Source: JAVBRU01 sp031547595
GTDB taxonomy: Bacteria; Bacillota; Clostridia; Christensenellales; Aristaeellaceae
Reading direction: 5' to 3'
Assembly (NCBI GenBank): GCA_031547595.1
Contig: JAVBRU010000037.1
Span: 25,297-89,296, forward strand
Length of the DNA: 64,000 bases
Part shown: positions 25,734-33,504 of the stretch, piece after piece
How positions within the stretch are numbered: position 1 is the stretch's first letter
Layout: each line of letters begins with the position of its first letter
The notes under the pieces: generated by a model
What the model was told of the DNA's origin: nothing
Database searches by the model: none
The model's input: only the letters and a program-made list of their open reading frames with translations
Made by a program: the position numbers and the translations under genes

Positions 25734-26525
25734 TCACTTTTTGCCTTGTATATTGCTGCGCGCATAGGCCGAGGGCGTGTCTCCTAAGGTGTCCATAAAC
25801 GCGCGGTTGAAGCTGCGGATGTTTTGAAACCCGCATTCCAGCGCGATATCAGACAGGCGCATGCTGTCTTCCTCTATTAAGTTGCAGGCATATTCGATGC
25901 GGTACTGGTTCACAAACCGGCGGAAATTCATGCCAACCATCTGGTGGAAATACCGCGATAAATAGTTTTCGTCATAGCCAATCTCTTTGGCGGCGCTCTT
26001 CATGGTGATGTTTTCGCGGTAGTTTTCCTCCACATAGGTGAGCAACCTGTGCAGCAATTCGTCATTCCCTTTTTTGCGCTCGGTGAGTGGCGCGCACTGC
26101 AAATAACGGGCGCAAAGGGCGTATAAACTGCCCTTTAACGTCAATTTATCCGGCGTTTTCTCGTCCTGATAGCAGCTGATGATGTAGGCCGCCAGCGCTT
26201 CGCCGCAGGGCACCACCGTCTTGGTGCCGGTCAGCCCTTCTGTTTCGCGCATGAAGGAACTGACCAGGCTGCCCGAAAACGGACAGATCAGCACCCGCGA
26301 GGTCTGAGGCGTGTGGTAGGTATGCACCTCGTTGGAGAAGATCAGCCCCATTTCACCGGGGCGTGCGCTCTCCGTTCTGCCGCGCACCATCACCTCAATT
26401 TCGCCCTCCAGCACCAGGAAAAACTCCAAGTCCCTGTGAAAATGCGGGAAGAACTGAAAATCCTGATAGATGTCTATCTGGATGTGATCCTGCCCCGTGG
26501 AATTGTCGCGTTGATAAACGAGCAT
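25734..26525 (-). CDS. AraC-family transcriptional regulator
   Basis: 263 aa: a cupin-like effector domain containing FFPHFHRDLEFFLVLEGEIE (about residues 23-42) and a C-terminal double helix-turn-helix (NITMKSAAKEIGYDENYLSR, then LSDIALECGFQNIRSFNRAF). The start is ATG 26525 behind CGGAGG; a longer frame from 26615 lacks a ribosome site. It sits between the GH51-GRE operon (same strand, 150 bases downstream) and the divergent LamG-GH43-importer 2 set, and could regulate either, most likely in response to an arabinose-type inducer. Confidence 0.88.
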   Translation of the reverse strand: MLVYQRDNSTGQDHIQIDIYQDFQFFPHFHRDLEFFLVLEGEIEVMVRGRTESARPGEMGLIFSNEVHTYHTPQTSRVLICPFSGSLVSSFMRETEGLTGTKTVVPCGEALAAYIISCYQDEKTPDKLTLKGSLYALCARYLQCAPLTERKKGNDELLHRLLTYVEENYRENITMKSAAKEIGYDENYLSRYFHQMVGMNFRRFVNQYRIEYACNLIEEDSMRLSDIALECGFQNIRSFNRAFMDTLGDTPSAYARSNIQGKK

Positions 26526-26558
26526 AGCTGCCTCCGAAATAGTATGTTTTTGTCTATA

Positions 26559-26587
26559 AGAATAAGGTTTTTTTCTTTCTTTGTCAA
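26559..26587 (-). promoter_or_regulatory. Promoter of the AraC gene at 25734
   Basis: On the minus strand, -35 TTGACA (26587-26582), 17-base spacer, -10 TATTCT (26564-26559), 34 bases before the start codon. A TATAAT at 26603-26608 on the plus strand may serve the divergent LamG gene. Confidence 0.65.
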
Positions 26588-26695
26588 GGCAATGATTTAT
26601 AATAAATATATTCACATGATGCAGGGGAAAAATCGGGCGTAAGCGGCGCTGCCGCTATCGTATAGAAAGAAACAATTTTGGAGGAGGTATCCCGT

Positions 26696-27430
26696 ATGAG
26701 CAAACGTATCATTTCCATGTTGCTGGCACTTCTGATGGTGCTGATGGCCATTCCCGCCATGGCCGCCTGGGAAGACGACCGCATCGTGCTGGTAGACGAA
26801 GAAGAGAACTTCAGCGAAGACGCCGCCATGTTTGCCGGCGAAGTAGAAAAACTGGTGTATCCCGCGATTTGGACGGAAGGCCTGCATGGCCAGGGCTTGG
26901 ACTTTGCCGGCTACAAAACCCATGTGCGCTTTGACGGTGCGCTGATCTCCGCTGCCGAGGCGCTCACCCTCAACATCTGGGTGTACTGGCGCGGCCCTGG
27001 CCTGATGGACGCCGACAACTACAACGAAACCGGCGCCGGCGTGTTGCTGTTTGGTATGTCCGGTGCGAACGGCCACATCAAGGTGGTAGCGCTGGATAAC
27101 GAGCAAGGCGATGTATTGACCTTTGACGGCGGCTTCTACAATGCCGACGTGTATGTAAAATCCGACAGCGCCCTGCCCACCGGCGAATGGGTGATGGTCA
27201 CTGCCGTGATGGACGGCGAAACCATGAGCCTGTATGTCAATGGTGCGCTCAAGGCCGCCGAAGCGCAGACCGTGAAACCTGCAGACCTCGGGCTCGACCT
27301 GTTCCGCATCGGCTCCTCTTTCTGGGGCCCCGCCTCCCTCAACGCCGTGGTGGATGATGCCAGCGCTTGGACCCGCGCCCTGACCGCGGATGAAATTACC
27401 GCCCTGTACGAGGCCACGAAGGTCGAATAA
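26696..27430 (+). CDS. Secreted LamG/concanavalin A-like domain protein
   Basis: 244 aa with signal peptide MSKRIISMLLALLMVLMAIP and cleavage AMA/AWED. One laminin-G/concanavalin-like beta-sandwich fills the rest (residues 60-240), with the usual segments LTLNIWVYWRG, GEWVMVTAVMDGETMSLYVN and the closing DDASAWTRALTADEITALYE. No catalytic motif is seen. Such modules bind glycans; here it is encoded before a GH43 enzyme and a binding protein, so it may help hold arabinan at the cell surface, although no anchor is visible. The start is ATG 26696 behind GGAGGAGG. Confidence 0.8.
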   Translation: MSKRIISMLLALLMVLMAIPAMAAWEDDRIVLVDEEENFSEDAAMFAGEVEKLVYPAIWTEGLHGQGLDFAGYKTHVRFDGALISAAEALTLNIWVYWRGPGLMDADNYNETGAGVLLFGMSGANGHIKVVALDNEQGDVLTFDGGFYNADVYVKSDSALPTGEWVMVTAVMDGETMSLYVNGALKAAEAQTVKPADLGLDLFRIGSSFWGPASLNAVVDDASAWTRALTADEITALYEATKVE

Positions 27431-27439
27431 AAACTCCCT

Positions 27440-27474
27440 CGCGGCGGAATGGATGGCCCTTCCGCCGCGTTTTC
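27440..27474 (+). terminator. Rho-independent terminator after the LamG gene
   Basis: CGCGGCGGAA (27440-27449) pairs with TTCCGCCGCG (27460-27469), followed by TTTTCT. It lies between the LamG gene and the GH43 ribosome site, so the LamG message is made in excess of the rest. Confidence 0.85.
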
Positions 27475-27515
27475 TATTCATGGATCATCATGAAAGCTGG
27501 AGGATGTGAAACGGC

Positions 27516-28982
27516 ATGCAGATCAGGAAGCATTTGAAAGAAGTCTGGATCCTATGGCTCATCGGCATTTTGTGCATGCCGCTTTTCGCCTGTGCGCAAG
27601 AGGTTGAAATGAAAGAGACGCCTTTCGTGCCCTTCAATGAAGGGTTTTACAACCCCATTCAGGTGGATTTTATGCTGGGCGACCCGTGGCTGACCTGGCA
27701 TGACGGATATTACTATTATACCCACTCCCGTGGCCGGCATATCTCCGTCACAAAAAGTGACACCATCAGCGGCCTGATGGGCCAGGGCGGCACCGAGAAG
27801 CTGATTTATCTGGGATTGGATAACGACCAGACCGAGCTGTGGGCACCAGAGCTTCATTTTTATCAGGGGCACTGGTACGCATTCTATGCGGCGGACTATG
27901 ATAACGACAACCGCCAGCACCGCATGTACGTGGTCAAAAGCGATACGGACGATGCCATGGGCACATGGACGTATGCGGGCAAGCTGGATTTGCCAGACGA
28001 CCAATGGGCGATTGACGGCACGTTTTTTGAGAACGGGGATGGCCGCATCTTCCACATCTGGTCGGGCTGGAAAAGCGAGGCGCAGGGCACTTCCCTGTGG
28101 AAGCAGTACCTGTATATCGCGGAACTTCAACAGGGCGACCCTACCCAGGTGATCAGCACCGAGCGCGTGATGATCTCCAAGCCTGAGTATTACTGGGAAA
28201 TGAGCGTGCTGCCCCAGAACGAGGGCCCGGCCGTCCTGATATCCCCCGAAGGCACGGTGTACTGCGTGTATGCCGGTAACTTCTCCAAATCGGACGATTA
28301 TGTGCTGGGCGCTATTCGCCTTACGGGGGACGACCCCATGGTGGCGGAAAACTGGGAAAAGTTGCCTGAGCCCATTTTGAAGGCCAACCTCGAGGGCCAC
28401 GTGTATGGCCCCGGCCACGCGTCTTTTACCAAATCCCCCGATGGAACTGAGGATTGGGTGATTTACCACGCAGCCAAGGCGTCAAACTCTGGCTGGGACC
28501 GCAATGTGCGCGCGCAAAAAGTGGAATGGGTGGATGACACGCCGTATATTGAAGGGCCGCTGCCGCTTAATACCCTGATCCCGCTGCCCTCTGGTGAAGT
28601 GGTGGACCGCATTTTGATTGAGGCCGAGGATGGCATCCTCAGCGCCGGTGCGTCGGTTGTGGATATCACCGGAGGCAAGGCCGTGCATTTTGAAAAATCC
28701 TCCGAGAACAGCCTGCTGGTGCTGAATGTGGAACAGGCCGGGCAGTATGCGCTGTATATCCGCCACACCAACGGCGGGCCGGAGCAAAGCGCGCTGTTTA
28801 TCCGTGTGAACGGCGGCGCGATCGTACCGGTCAACGCCTCCCGCTCCGGGGACGCAGGCGATTGCGTGATGGCGGCTGTGCGGGTATCGCTGAATGCCGG
28901 GCTTAACACCGTGATGCTCAGCGCCGGGCCTGATGTGAATATCGATGCTGTGATACTGGATAGAACGCCTTTTGTGCGATGA
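27516..28982 (+). CDS. Exported GH43-family glycosidase with C-terminal carbohydrate-binding module
   Basis: 488 aa. An N-terminal hydrophobic segment ends in LFACAQ, which could be a lipobox, so the enzyme may be anchored to the outer face of the membrane. The five-bladed propeller of GH43 shows the three acidic positions: Asp56 in LGDPWLTWHDGYYYY, Asp167 in WAIDGTFFE and Glu236 in NEGPAVLISPEG. Residues from about 370 (ILIEAEDGILSAGASVVDIT) form a CBM6/35-like beta-sandwich. Members are alpha-L-arabinofuranosidases, beta-xylosidases or arabinanases; the arabinose-rich context favours arabinan or arabinoxylan. The start is ATG 27516 behind GGAGGATG. Followed by importer 2. Confidence 0.87.
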   Translation: MQIRKHLKEVWILWLIGILCMPLFACAQEVEMKETPFVPFNEGFYNPIQVDFMLGDPWLTWHDGYYYYTHSRGRHISVTKSDTISGLMGQGGTEKLIYLGLDNDQTELWAPELHFYQGHWYAFYAADYDNDNRQHRMYVVKSDTDDAMGTWTYAGKLDLPDDQWAIDGTFFENGDGRIFHIWSGWKSEAQGTSLWKQYLYIAELQQGDPTQVISTERVMISKPEYYWEMSVLPQNEGPAVLISPEGTVYCVYAGNFSKSDDYVLGAIRLTGDDPMVAENWEKLPEPILKANLEGHVYGPGHASFTKSPDGTEDWVIYHAAKASNSGWDRNVRAQKVEWVDDTPYIEGPLPLNTLIPLPSGEVVDRILIEAEDGILSAGASVVDITGGKAVHFEKSSENSLLVLNVEQAGQYALYIRHTNGGPEQSALFIRVNGGAIVPVNASRSGDAGDCVMAAVRVSLNAGLNTVMLSAGPDVNIDAVILDRTPFVR

Positions 28983-28994
28983 GGAGGAACAAAC

Positions 28995-30617
28995 ATGAAA
29001 AAATCGTCAAAAATCCTGGCAACAGTGCTGGCGCTGATGCTGCTGGTATCGCTGCCGCCCGCAGCCGTAGCCGAAGAAGCAGCTACGTACTGGACGAAGT
29101 TTGAAACGCCCATTGATGTGCAGATGACCAAGTCCATCTGGCCCGATCACGCCACCAAATACGCCACCCTGGGTGAGACCGCCGAGAGCAACCGCTGGCT
29201 TGACCTGTACCGCGAAGAGCTGGGCATCAACATCACCTACAAATTCGTGGCCACCGCTGGCGACAGCTACGACACCAAAACGCAGATGATGCTGGCGTCC
29301 GGCAAGATCCCCGATATCTTCCTCGCGTCTTTGAGCGATATGGCGGAGCTGCAGGAAGGCGATATGATCTGGGATATGACCGAGATCTACGAGCAGTACC
29401 TCTCGCCCTTGGCCAAGAAAATTCTGGAGGCCGATGGCGGCGGTGCCAAGGCGTCCATGATGATCGACGGCCGCTTGTACGGCCTGCCGCAGGTGACCAG
29501 CGTGTATGACACGCTGCGCTTTATGTACATCCGCGCCGACTGGATGGAAGCGCTGGGTCTTGAAGATCCGGAATCTGTGGACGACCTGCTCAAGATCATG
29601 GAAGCCTTTGTGAAGAACGATCCCGACGGCAACGGCGTTGACGACACCTATGCCATGTATGTGGACAAGGATTTGTGGACGCAGCTGGAGGGCTTCTTCT
29701 GGATGTTTGGCGCGTACCCCAACGGGTTTGTGGAAAAGGATGGCAAACTGGTGTATGGCGCCACCCAGCCCGAAGCCAAGGAAGCGCTACGCACACTGAA
29801 TATGATGTACAAAGAAGGCTGGATCGACAAAGAGTTTGTTGTCAAGCCCTTCTCCCAGGCCAAAGAGCTGGTCACCAACGGCAAAGTGGGCGTGGTGATG
29901 GGCTTCCACTGGATGCCGCTGGATGTGACGGGGCCGATGCATGATCTGTACCCCGATGTGGAATGGAACTGCTATCCCTTCCCATCCACCACTGCGGGCG
30001 AGCCGGCCGTCACCATGACGCAATCCGCGCTCACCAAGGCGCTGGTGGTGAACAAGAATTTCGCGCATCCGGAGATCGCGGCATACCTGATCAACCTGTA
30101 TGTTGAAAAACTGTATGGCGAAACCAATGAGTACGACTATTACGGCGACGATGCCGAGCACGGCGTGCAGGGTGTGCGCGAGCTGGGCCCGCTCAACATC
30201 CTGGAAGCCGACCTCAACCTGCGCCCCTACCGCGAGATGAAGCGCGTGTGGGCGGGCGAGATCACCCCGGACGATCTGGACAGCTATTGCCGCCGCTACT
30301 ATGACGGCACGCTGGACAACTGGGCCACCCGCACCATGTGGGGCCCGGGCGAGCACACCGCGGGCACGGTGCTGGAATACCTGGTATCCACCCCCGGCAA
30401 GATCATCCAGAACGCCTATGTGGCTGTGCCTACCGAAACCCAGGCCATGCGCGGCGGCTCCCTCAGCGAAGTGCGCAAGACTGCCTACACCCAGATCATC
30501 ACCGGCAAGGCTGATGTGGATGCAGGGTTTGACAAGTTTGTACAGGACTACACGAACGCTGGCGGGCAGAAGATTGAAGACGAAGTGAATGCCTGGTACC
30601 AAGCGAACCACGAATAA
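28995..30617 (+). CDS. Extracellular sugar-binding protein (importer 2)
   Basis: 540 aa, LplA-type family 1 binding protein. Signal peptide MKKSSKILATVLALMLLVSL with cleavage AVA/EEA. The mature protein has the usual two-lobed segments (LPQVTSVYDTLRFMYIRADW, DDLLKIMEAFVKNDPDGNGV). The start is ATG 28995 behind GAGGAGGAA, 12 bases after the GH43 gene. It is followed by an unusually long, hairpin-rich gap before its permeases. Confidence 0.93.
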   Translation: MKKSSKILATVLALMLLVSLPPAAVAEEAATYWTKFETPIDVQMTKSIWPDHATKYATLGETAESNRWLDLYREELGINITYKFVATAGDSYDTKTQMMLASGKIPDIFLASLSDMAELQEGDMIWDMTEIYEQYLSPLAKKILEADGGGAKASMMIDGRLYGLPQVTSVYDTLRFMYIRADWMEALGLEDPESVDDLLKIMEAFVKNDPDGNGVDDTYAMYVDKDLWTQLEGFFWMFGAYPNGFVEKDGKLVYGATQPEAKEALRTLNMMYKEGWIDKEFVVKPFSQAKELVTNGKVGVVMGFHWMPLDVTGPMHDLYPDVEWNCYPFPSTTAGEPAVTMTQSALTKALVVNKNFAHPEIAAYLINLYVEKLYGETNEYDYYGDDAEHGVQGVRELGPLNILEADLNLRPYREMKRVWAGEITPDDLDSYCRRYYDGTLDNWATRTMWGPGEHTAGTVLEYLVSTPGKIIQNAYVAVPTETQAMRGGSLSEVRKTAYTQIITGKADVDAGFDKFVQDYTNAGGQKIEDEVNAWYQANHE

Positions 30618-30632
30618 GTATCAGAATCTTGA

Positions 30633-30849
30633 GGGGCTGCCGTAACAAGCGGCAGCCCCATGCCTGTTGCTTCTGTTTTCTTAGGGGATGTATGAAGGGG
30701 CCGCGGCTCCTTCATATTTAATCCGCAGGGGTGGCTTCGCCGCCCCGAGGAGCGGCTGTAATGCCGCTTCCTCTATCATTTTGAGCCCGTGATGCGTAGC
30801 ATCACAACAAAATGATGTACCCCGAAAAAATGAATTTTCATTTTTTCGG
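30633..30849 (+). other. Chain of hairpins between binding-protein and permease genes (importer 2)
   Basis: Hairpins follow one another in this gap: GGGGCTGCCG/CGGCAGCCCC (30633-30659); a stem at 30691-30716 (TATGAAGG/CCTTCATA ends); GGGGTGGC-TTC-GCCGCCCC (30728-30746); GAGGAGCGGC/GCCGCTTCCTC (30747-30773); a two-part structure ATCATTTTG/CAAAATGAT (30775-30816) enclosing GTGATGC-GTA-GCATCAC; and CCGAAAAAATGA/TCATTTTTTCGG (30822-30849). The last ends one base before the permease ribosome site. The first has the core seen after other binding-protein genes. Such a run could set the ratio of binding protein to permease or respond to a signal; no known riboswitch class is recognised. Confidence 0.7.
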
Positions 30850-30868
30850 CAGAAGGAGTGAATTGCCG

Positions 30869-31783
30869 TTGCGCACCTTGGAAAAACGCCCTTCCTTCAA
30901 ACGCACCTGGCCGCTGCACGCGATGATGCTGCCCGGCGTAGTGCTGCTTGCCATCTTTTCCTATGTTCCGATGGCGGGCATCGTGATCGCTTTTCAAAAG
31001 TTCAAGCCCGCGCTGGGGCTGTTTGGCAACCAGAAGTGGGTGGGGCTGGACAACTTTGATTTCATATTGTCCTTGCCCAACACCCTGAATGTGCTGCGCA
31101 ACACCGTGATCATGGCGGTGGGCAAAATTGTGCTGTCCACGCTGACGTCCATCATCGTGGCGCTGCTGCTGAACGAGCTTCGGGTGCGCTGGTACAAGCG
31201 CACGGTGCAAACGGTGATTTATTTCCCGCATTTTCTGTCGTGGGTCATACTGTCCGGCGTGTTTATTGATCTGCTTTCGCCCTCGCGCGGCATTGTCAAC
31301 CTGCTGCTTTCAAAGCTTGGCATCACGCCGATTTTCTTCCTGGGCGACCCCAATTGGTTCCCCTTCACGATGATCATCACCGATGTATGGAAGGGCTTTG
31401 GCTTTGGCACGGTCATTTATATGTCCACCATCGTCGGTATCAATCACGAGCTATACGAGGCGGCGGCCATTGACGGCGCGGGCCGCCTGAAACAGACCCG
31501 GCATGTGACGCTGCCCGGCATGCAGCAGACCATTATTCTGCTGGCTGTGCTCAACATGGGCAACATCCTGAACGCGGGCTTTGACCAGATTTATAACTTG
31601 TACAATTCCTCCGTGCTGGAGACCGGCGATATCATCGATACGCTGGTGTACCGCATGGGTATCGGCGGGGCGCAGTATGGCCCGGCCACGGCGGTGGGGC
31701 TGTTCAAAAGCGTGGTGTCCATGCTGCTGATCTCTGTGACGTATTACACCGCCTATAAAAAGTTCGACTATCAGATTTTCTGA
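30869..31783 (+). CDS. Sugar ABC transporter permease, LplB type (importer 2)
   Basis: About 304 aa with six transmembrane segments, the first in MMLPGVVLLAIFSYVPMAGI, and an EAA loop YEAAAIDGAGRLKQTRHVTL. The start is uncertain: no ATG fits the ribosome site AGAAGGAG (30851-30858), and TTG 30869 (ten bases away) or TTG 30863 are the candidates. ATGs at 30812 and 30830 lie inside the preceding hairpins without a ribosome site. A TTG start fits low permease output compared with the binding protein. Confidence 0.9.
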   Translation: MRTLEKRPSFKRTWPLHAMMLPGVVLLAIFSYVPMAGIVIAFQKFKPALGLFGNQKWVGLDNFDFILSLPNTLNVLRNTVIMAVGKIVLSTLTSIIVALLLNELRVRWYKRTVQTVIYFPHFLSWVILSGVFIDLLSPSRGIVNLLLSKLGITPIFFLGDPNWFPFTMIITDVWKGFGFGTVIYMSTIVGINHELYEAAAIDGAGRLKQTRHVTLPGMQQTIILLAVLNMGNILNAGFDQIYNLYNSSVLETGDIIDTLVYRMGIGGAQYGPATAVGLFKSVVSMLLISVTYYTAYKKFDYQIF

Positions 31784-31799
31784 GGAAGGAGAGCCTGTC

Positions 31800-32684
31800 A
31801 TGAACATCAAAAGAACACGGGGCGAAAAAATCTTCAATATCTTCAACATCATTTTGCTGGGGCTGATCGCGCTCACCTGCCTGCTGCCGTTCCTCAATGT
31901 GCTGGCGCTGTCGCTGTCCTCCAACGCAATGGCATCCAGCGGCGCGGTGTATTTCTGGCCCAAGGGGTTCACGCTGAGCAGCTATGAATATCTCTTGACC
32001 AAGGCACCCTTCTGGACGGCCTTTGGCGTGTCCATCAAGCGCGTGGTGCTGGGCGTGACGCTCAATATGTTCCTCACCGTGCTGCTGGCATACCCGCTGT
32101 CCAAAACCAGCGATAAATTCCCCGGGCGGCAGATTTACATGTGGTATTTCTTTTTCACCATGCTGTTTTCCGGCGGCATGATCCCGGCCTATGTGCTGAT
32201 CAACCAGATCGGGCTGATGGATTCCATCTGGGCGCTGATCTTGCCCTCCACCGTGCCGGTGTGGAACATCATTTTGCTGATGAACTTCTACCGTGGCATT
32301 CCCTCCGAACTGGAAGAGGCGGCGCATATCGACGGTGCAGGCCACCTTCGGGTGCTGTTCCAGGTGTTTGTACCCTGCTCGTTGCCCTCCCTTGCCACCC
32401 TCACGCTGTTTTGCACGGTGGGCCACTGGAACGCGTGGTTTGATGGCCTTTTGTATATGGACAACGCCGCGCACTACCCCCTGCAAAGCTATCTGCAAAC
32501 GGTGTTCGTGGATGTGAGCGCGCTGGGTGCGTCGTCTGATAACTATGATCTGATCAAAGAACTATCCGACCGCACGCTGAAAAGCGCGCAGATCATCATT
32601 GCCACTATTCCCATCCTGGCGGTGTACCCCTTCCTGCAGCGCTACTTTGTGTCCGGGTTGACGCTGGGCAGCGTGAAGGGATAA
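31800..32684 (+). CDS. Sugar ABC transporter permease, YtcP type (importer 2)
   Basis: 294 aa, six transmembrane segments, EAA loop LEEAAHIDGAGHLRVLFQVF, typical end RYFVSGLTLGSVKG. The start is ATG 31800 behind GAGGAAGGAG, 16 bases after the first permease. Last gene of the LamG/GH43/importer 2 set; no terminator is obvious before repeat B. Confidence 0.93.
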   Translation: MNIKRTRGEKIFNIFNIILLGLIALTCLLPFLNVLALSLSSNAMASSGAVYFWPKGFTLSSYEYLLTKAPFWTAFGVSIKRVVLGVTLNMFLTVLLAYPLSKTSDKFPGRQIYMWYFFFTMLFSGGMIPAYVLINQIGLMDSIWALILPSTVPVWNIILLMNFYRGIPSELEEAAHIDGAGHLRVLFQVFVPCSLPSLATLTLFCTVGHWNAWFDGLLYMDNAAHYPLQSYLQTVFVDVSALGASSDNYDLIKELSDRTLKSAQIIIATIPILAVYPFLQRYFVSGLTLGSVKG

Positions 32685-32725
32685 CAGAAGCGCTGCTTGG
32701 ATACCCCGGAGAAATAATGTAGAAG

Positions 32726-33030
32726 AACCTTTGCTCGATTGACTGTTGTCCGCCCGTTGTCCGCCCGTTGTCCGCAACCGTGAAGATGCGTTGAAATACG
32801 CTGAGTTATGTGTAGCAATAACAGGTGATTACCACCCAATAACCACCCAACATGCTTGTGCAATGAGATACATTAAGTTGCGATTGGATACCACATATTA
32901 ACAGGGATATTATGGACAACACCCCCATGGTCGGCGCGACGGTTGCTGTGGCTGTGGCGATCGAGGAAGCATCCAAGTAAGAGTATTGCAAAATCAGGGT
33001 CTATCCGCAAGGACGGGCTCCTTTTTTGCA
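32726..33030 (+). repeat. Repeat family B, copy 2 (about 305 bp)
   Basis: Matches 6196-6490 along its length. It has three GTTGTCC iterons spaced ten bases apart (32747-32773 region), the ACCACCCAATAACCACCCAA block, the micro-ORF at 32912 and a terminator-like hairpin at the end (32999-33027). It begins 41 bases after the permease stop codon. No integrase lies next to this copy. Between its end and about 33194 no further feature is seen. Confidence 0.7.
32912..32980 (+). CDS. Possible 22-codon micro-ORF in repeat B, copy 2
   Basis: Reads MDNTP followed by MVGATVAVAVAIEEASK and a TAA stop. ATG 32912 has AGGG at a normal distance upstream. The 17 C-terminal residues are identical to copy 1 (6371-6439) although three codons differ. 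A hairpin with T-run starts 19 bases after the stop. No known family; may be a leader peptide, a small membrane-active peptide or chance. Confidence 0.4.
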   Translation: MDNTPMVGATVAVAVAIEEASK

Positions 33031-33194
33031 ACTATTGAGAGTCGATCTTTCATAATGGATGAACGATAATTCAAAGACAACTGCAAAAAAGCATTGTTGG
33101 TCACAAAACCACCACCACATAGATAGCTCGCTGCTCCTTATCGGTATGCTATCTGATCATTTGATTGATCACCAGACATTCATTGCAACACAGA

Positions 33195-33221
33195 CAGCCT
33201 CCCGAAAAATACAGGAGGCTG
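33195..33221 (-). other. Hairpin downstream of the GyrI-like remnant
   Basis: CAGCCTCC (33195-33202) and GGAGGCTG (33214-33221) form an eight-base stem ten bases after the remnant's stop codon on the minus strand. The T-run lies in the loop, so termination is doubtful. Confidence 0.4.
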
Positions 33222-33230
33222 CATGGATCT

Positions 33231-33389
33231 CTACGTTGTGATAAGTGGCACCCACAACGCTGTGGCCGGAGTATGGTCTGGCGGGTAATGGCATTCGATG
33301 ATCGGCATGTCGGCCAGATCATAGCCGGATGCGGGCAACCATTCAGTATAGATGCGTTTCCAAAGAAGCCATGTGCTTTGAACGAAAAA
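33231..33389 (-). pseudogene. GyrI-like effector-binding domain, C-terminal remnant
   Basis: About 50 codons read WLLWKRIYTEWLPASGYDLA, then DMPIIECHYPP and end ATALWVPLITT before the stop. The W-x-x-I-Y-x-E-W-L-P-x-S-G-Y pattern and the closing L-W-V-P are those of the small-molecule-binding (GyrI-like) domain at the end of AraC- or MerR-type regulators. The rest of the gene is absent; upstream lies the terminator of the lectin operon. Confidence 0.7.
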
Positions 33390-33421
33390 ACGCCCGCGAT
33401 CCGAAAAAATCGAATCGCGGG
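33383..33421 (-). terminator. Terminator of the lectin-like gene pair
   Basis: CCCGCGAT and ATCGCGGG (33421-33393 on the minus strand) form the stem, followed by GCGTTTTTTCG. It begins 84 bases after the stop codon of the lectin-like gene at 33505. Confidence 0.8.
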
Positions 33422-33504
33422 TTATCATATATTCAGTCAACAGATTGGGCAAACCGTTCATTCAATCGTTGTGCTACACACGATTTTTACATTATAAAGG
33501 CCCT

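Noticed and set aside
30633..30849. Known riboswitch or T-box in the hairpin chain
   Set aside because: No conserved riboswitch core or T-box sequence could be recognised; the stems look independent.
32747..32773. CRISPR-like array of GTTGTCC units
   Set aside because: Units are seven to ten bases with almost no spacer and only two or three copies; no cas genes.
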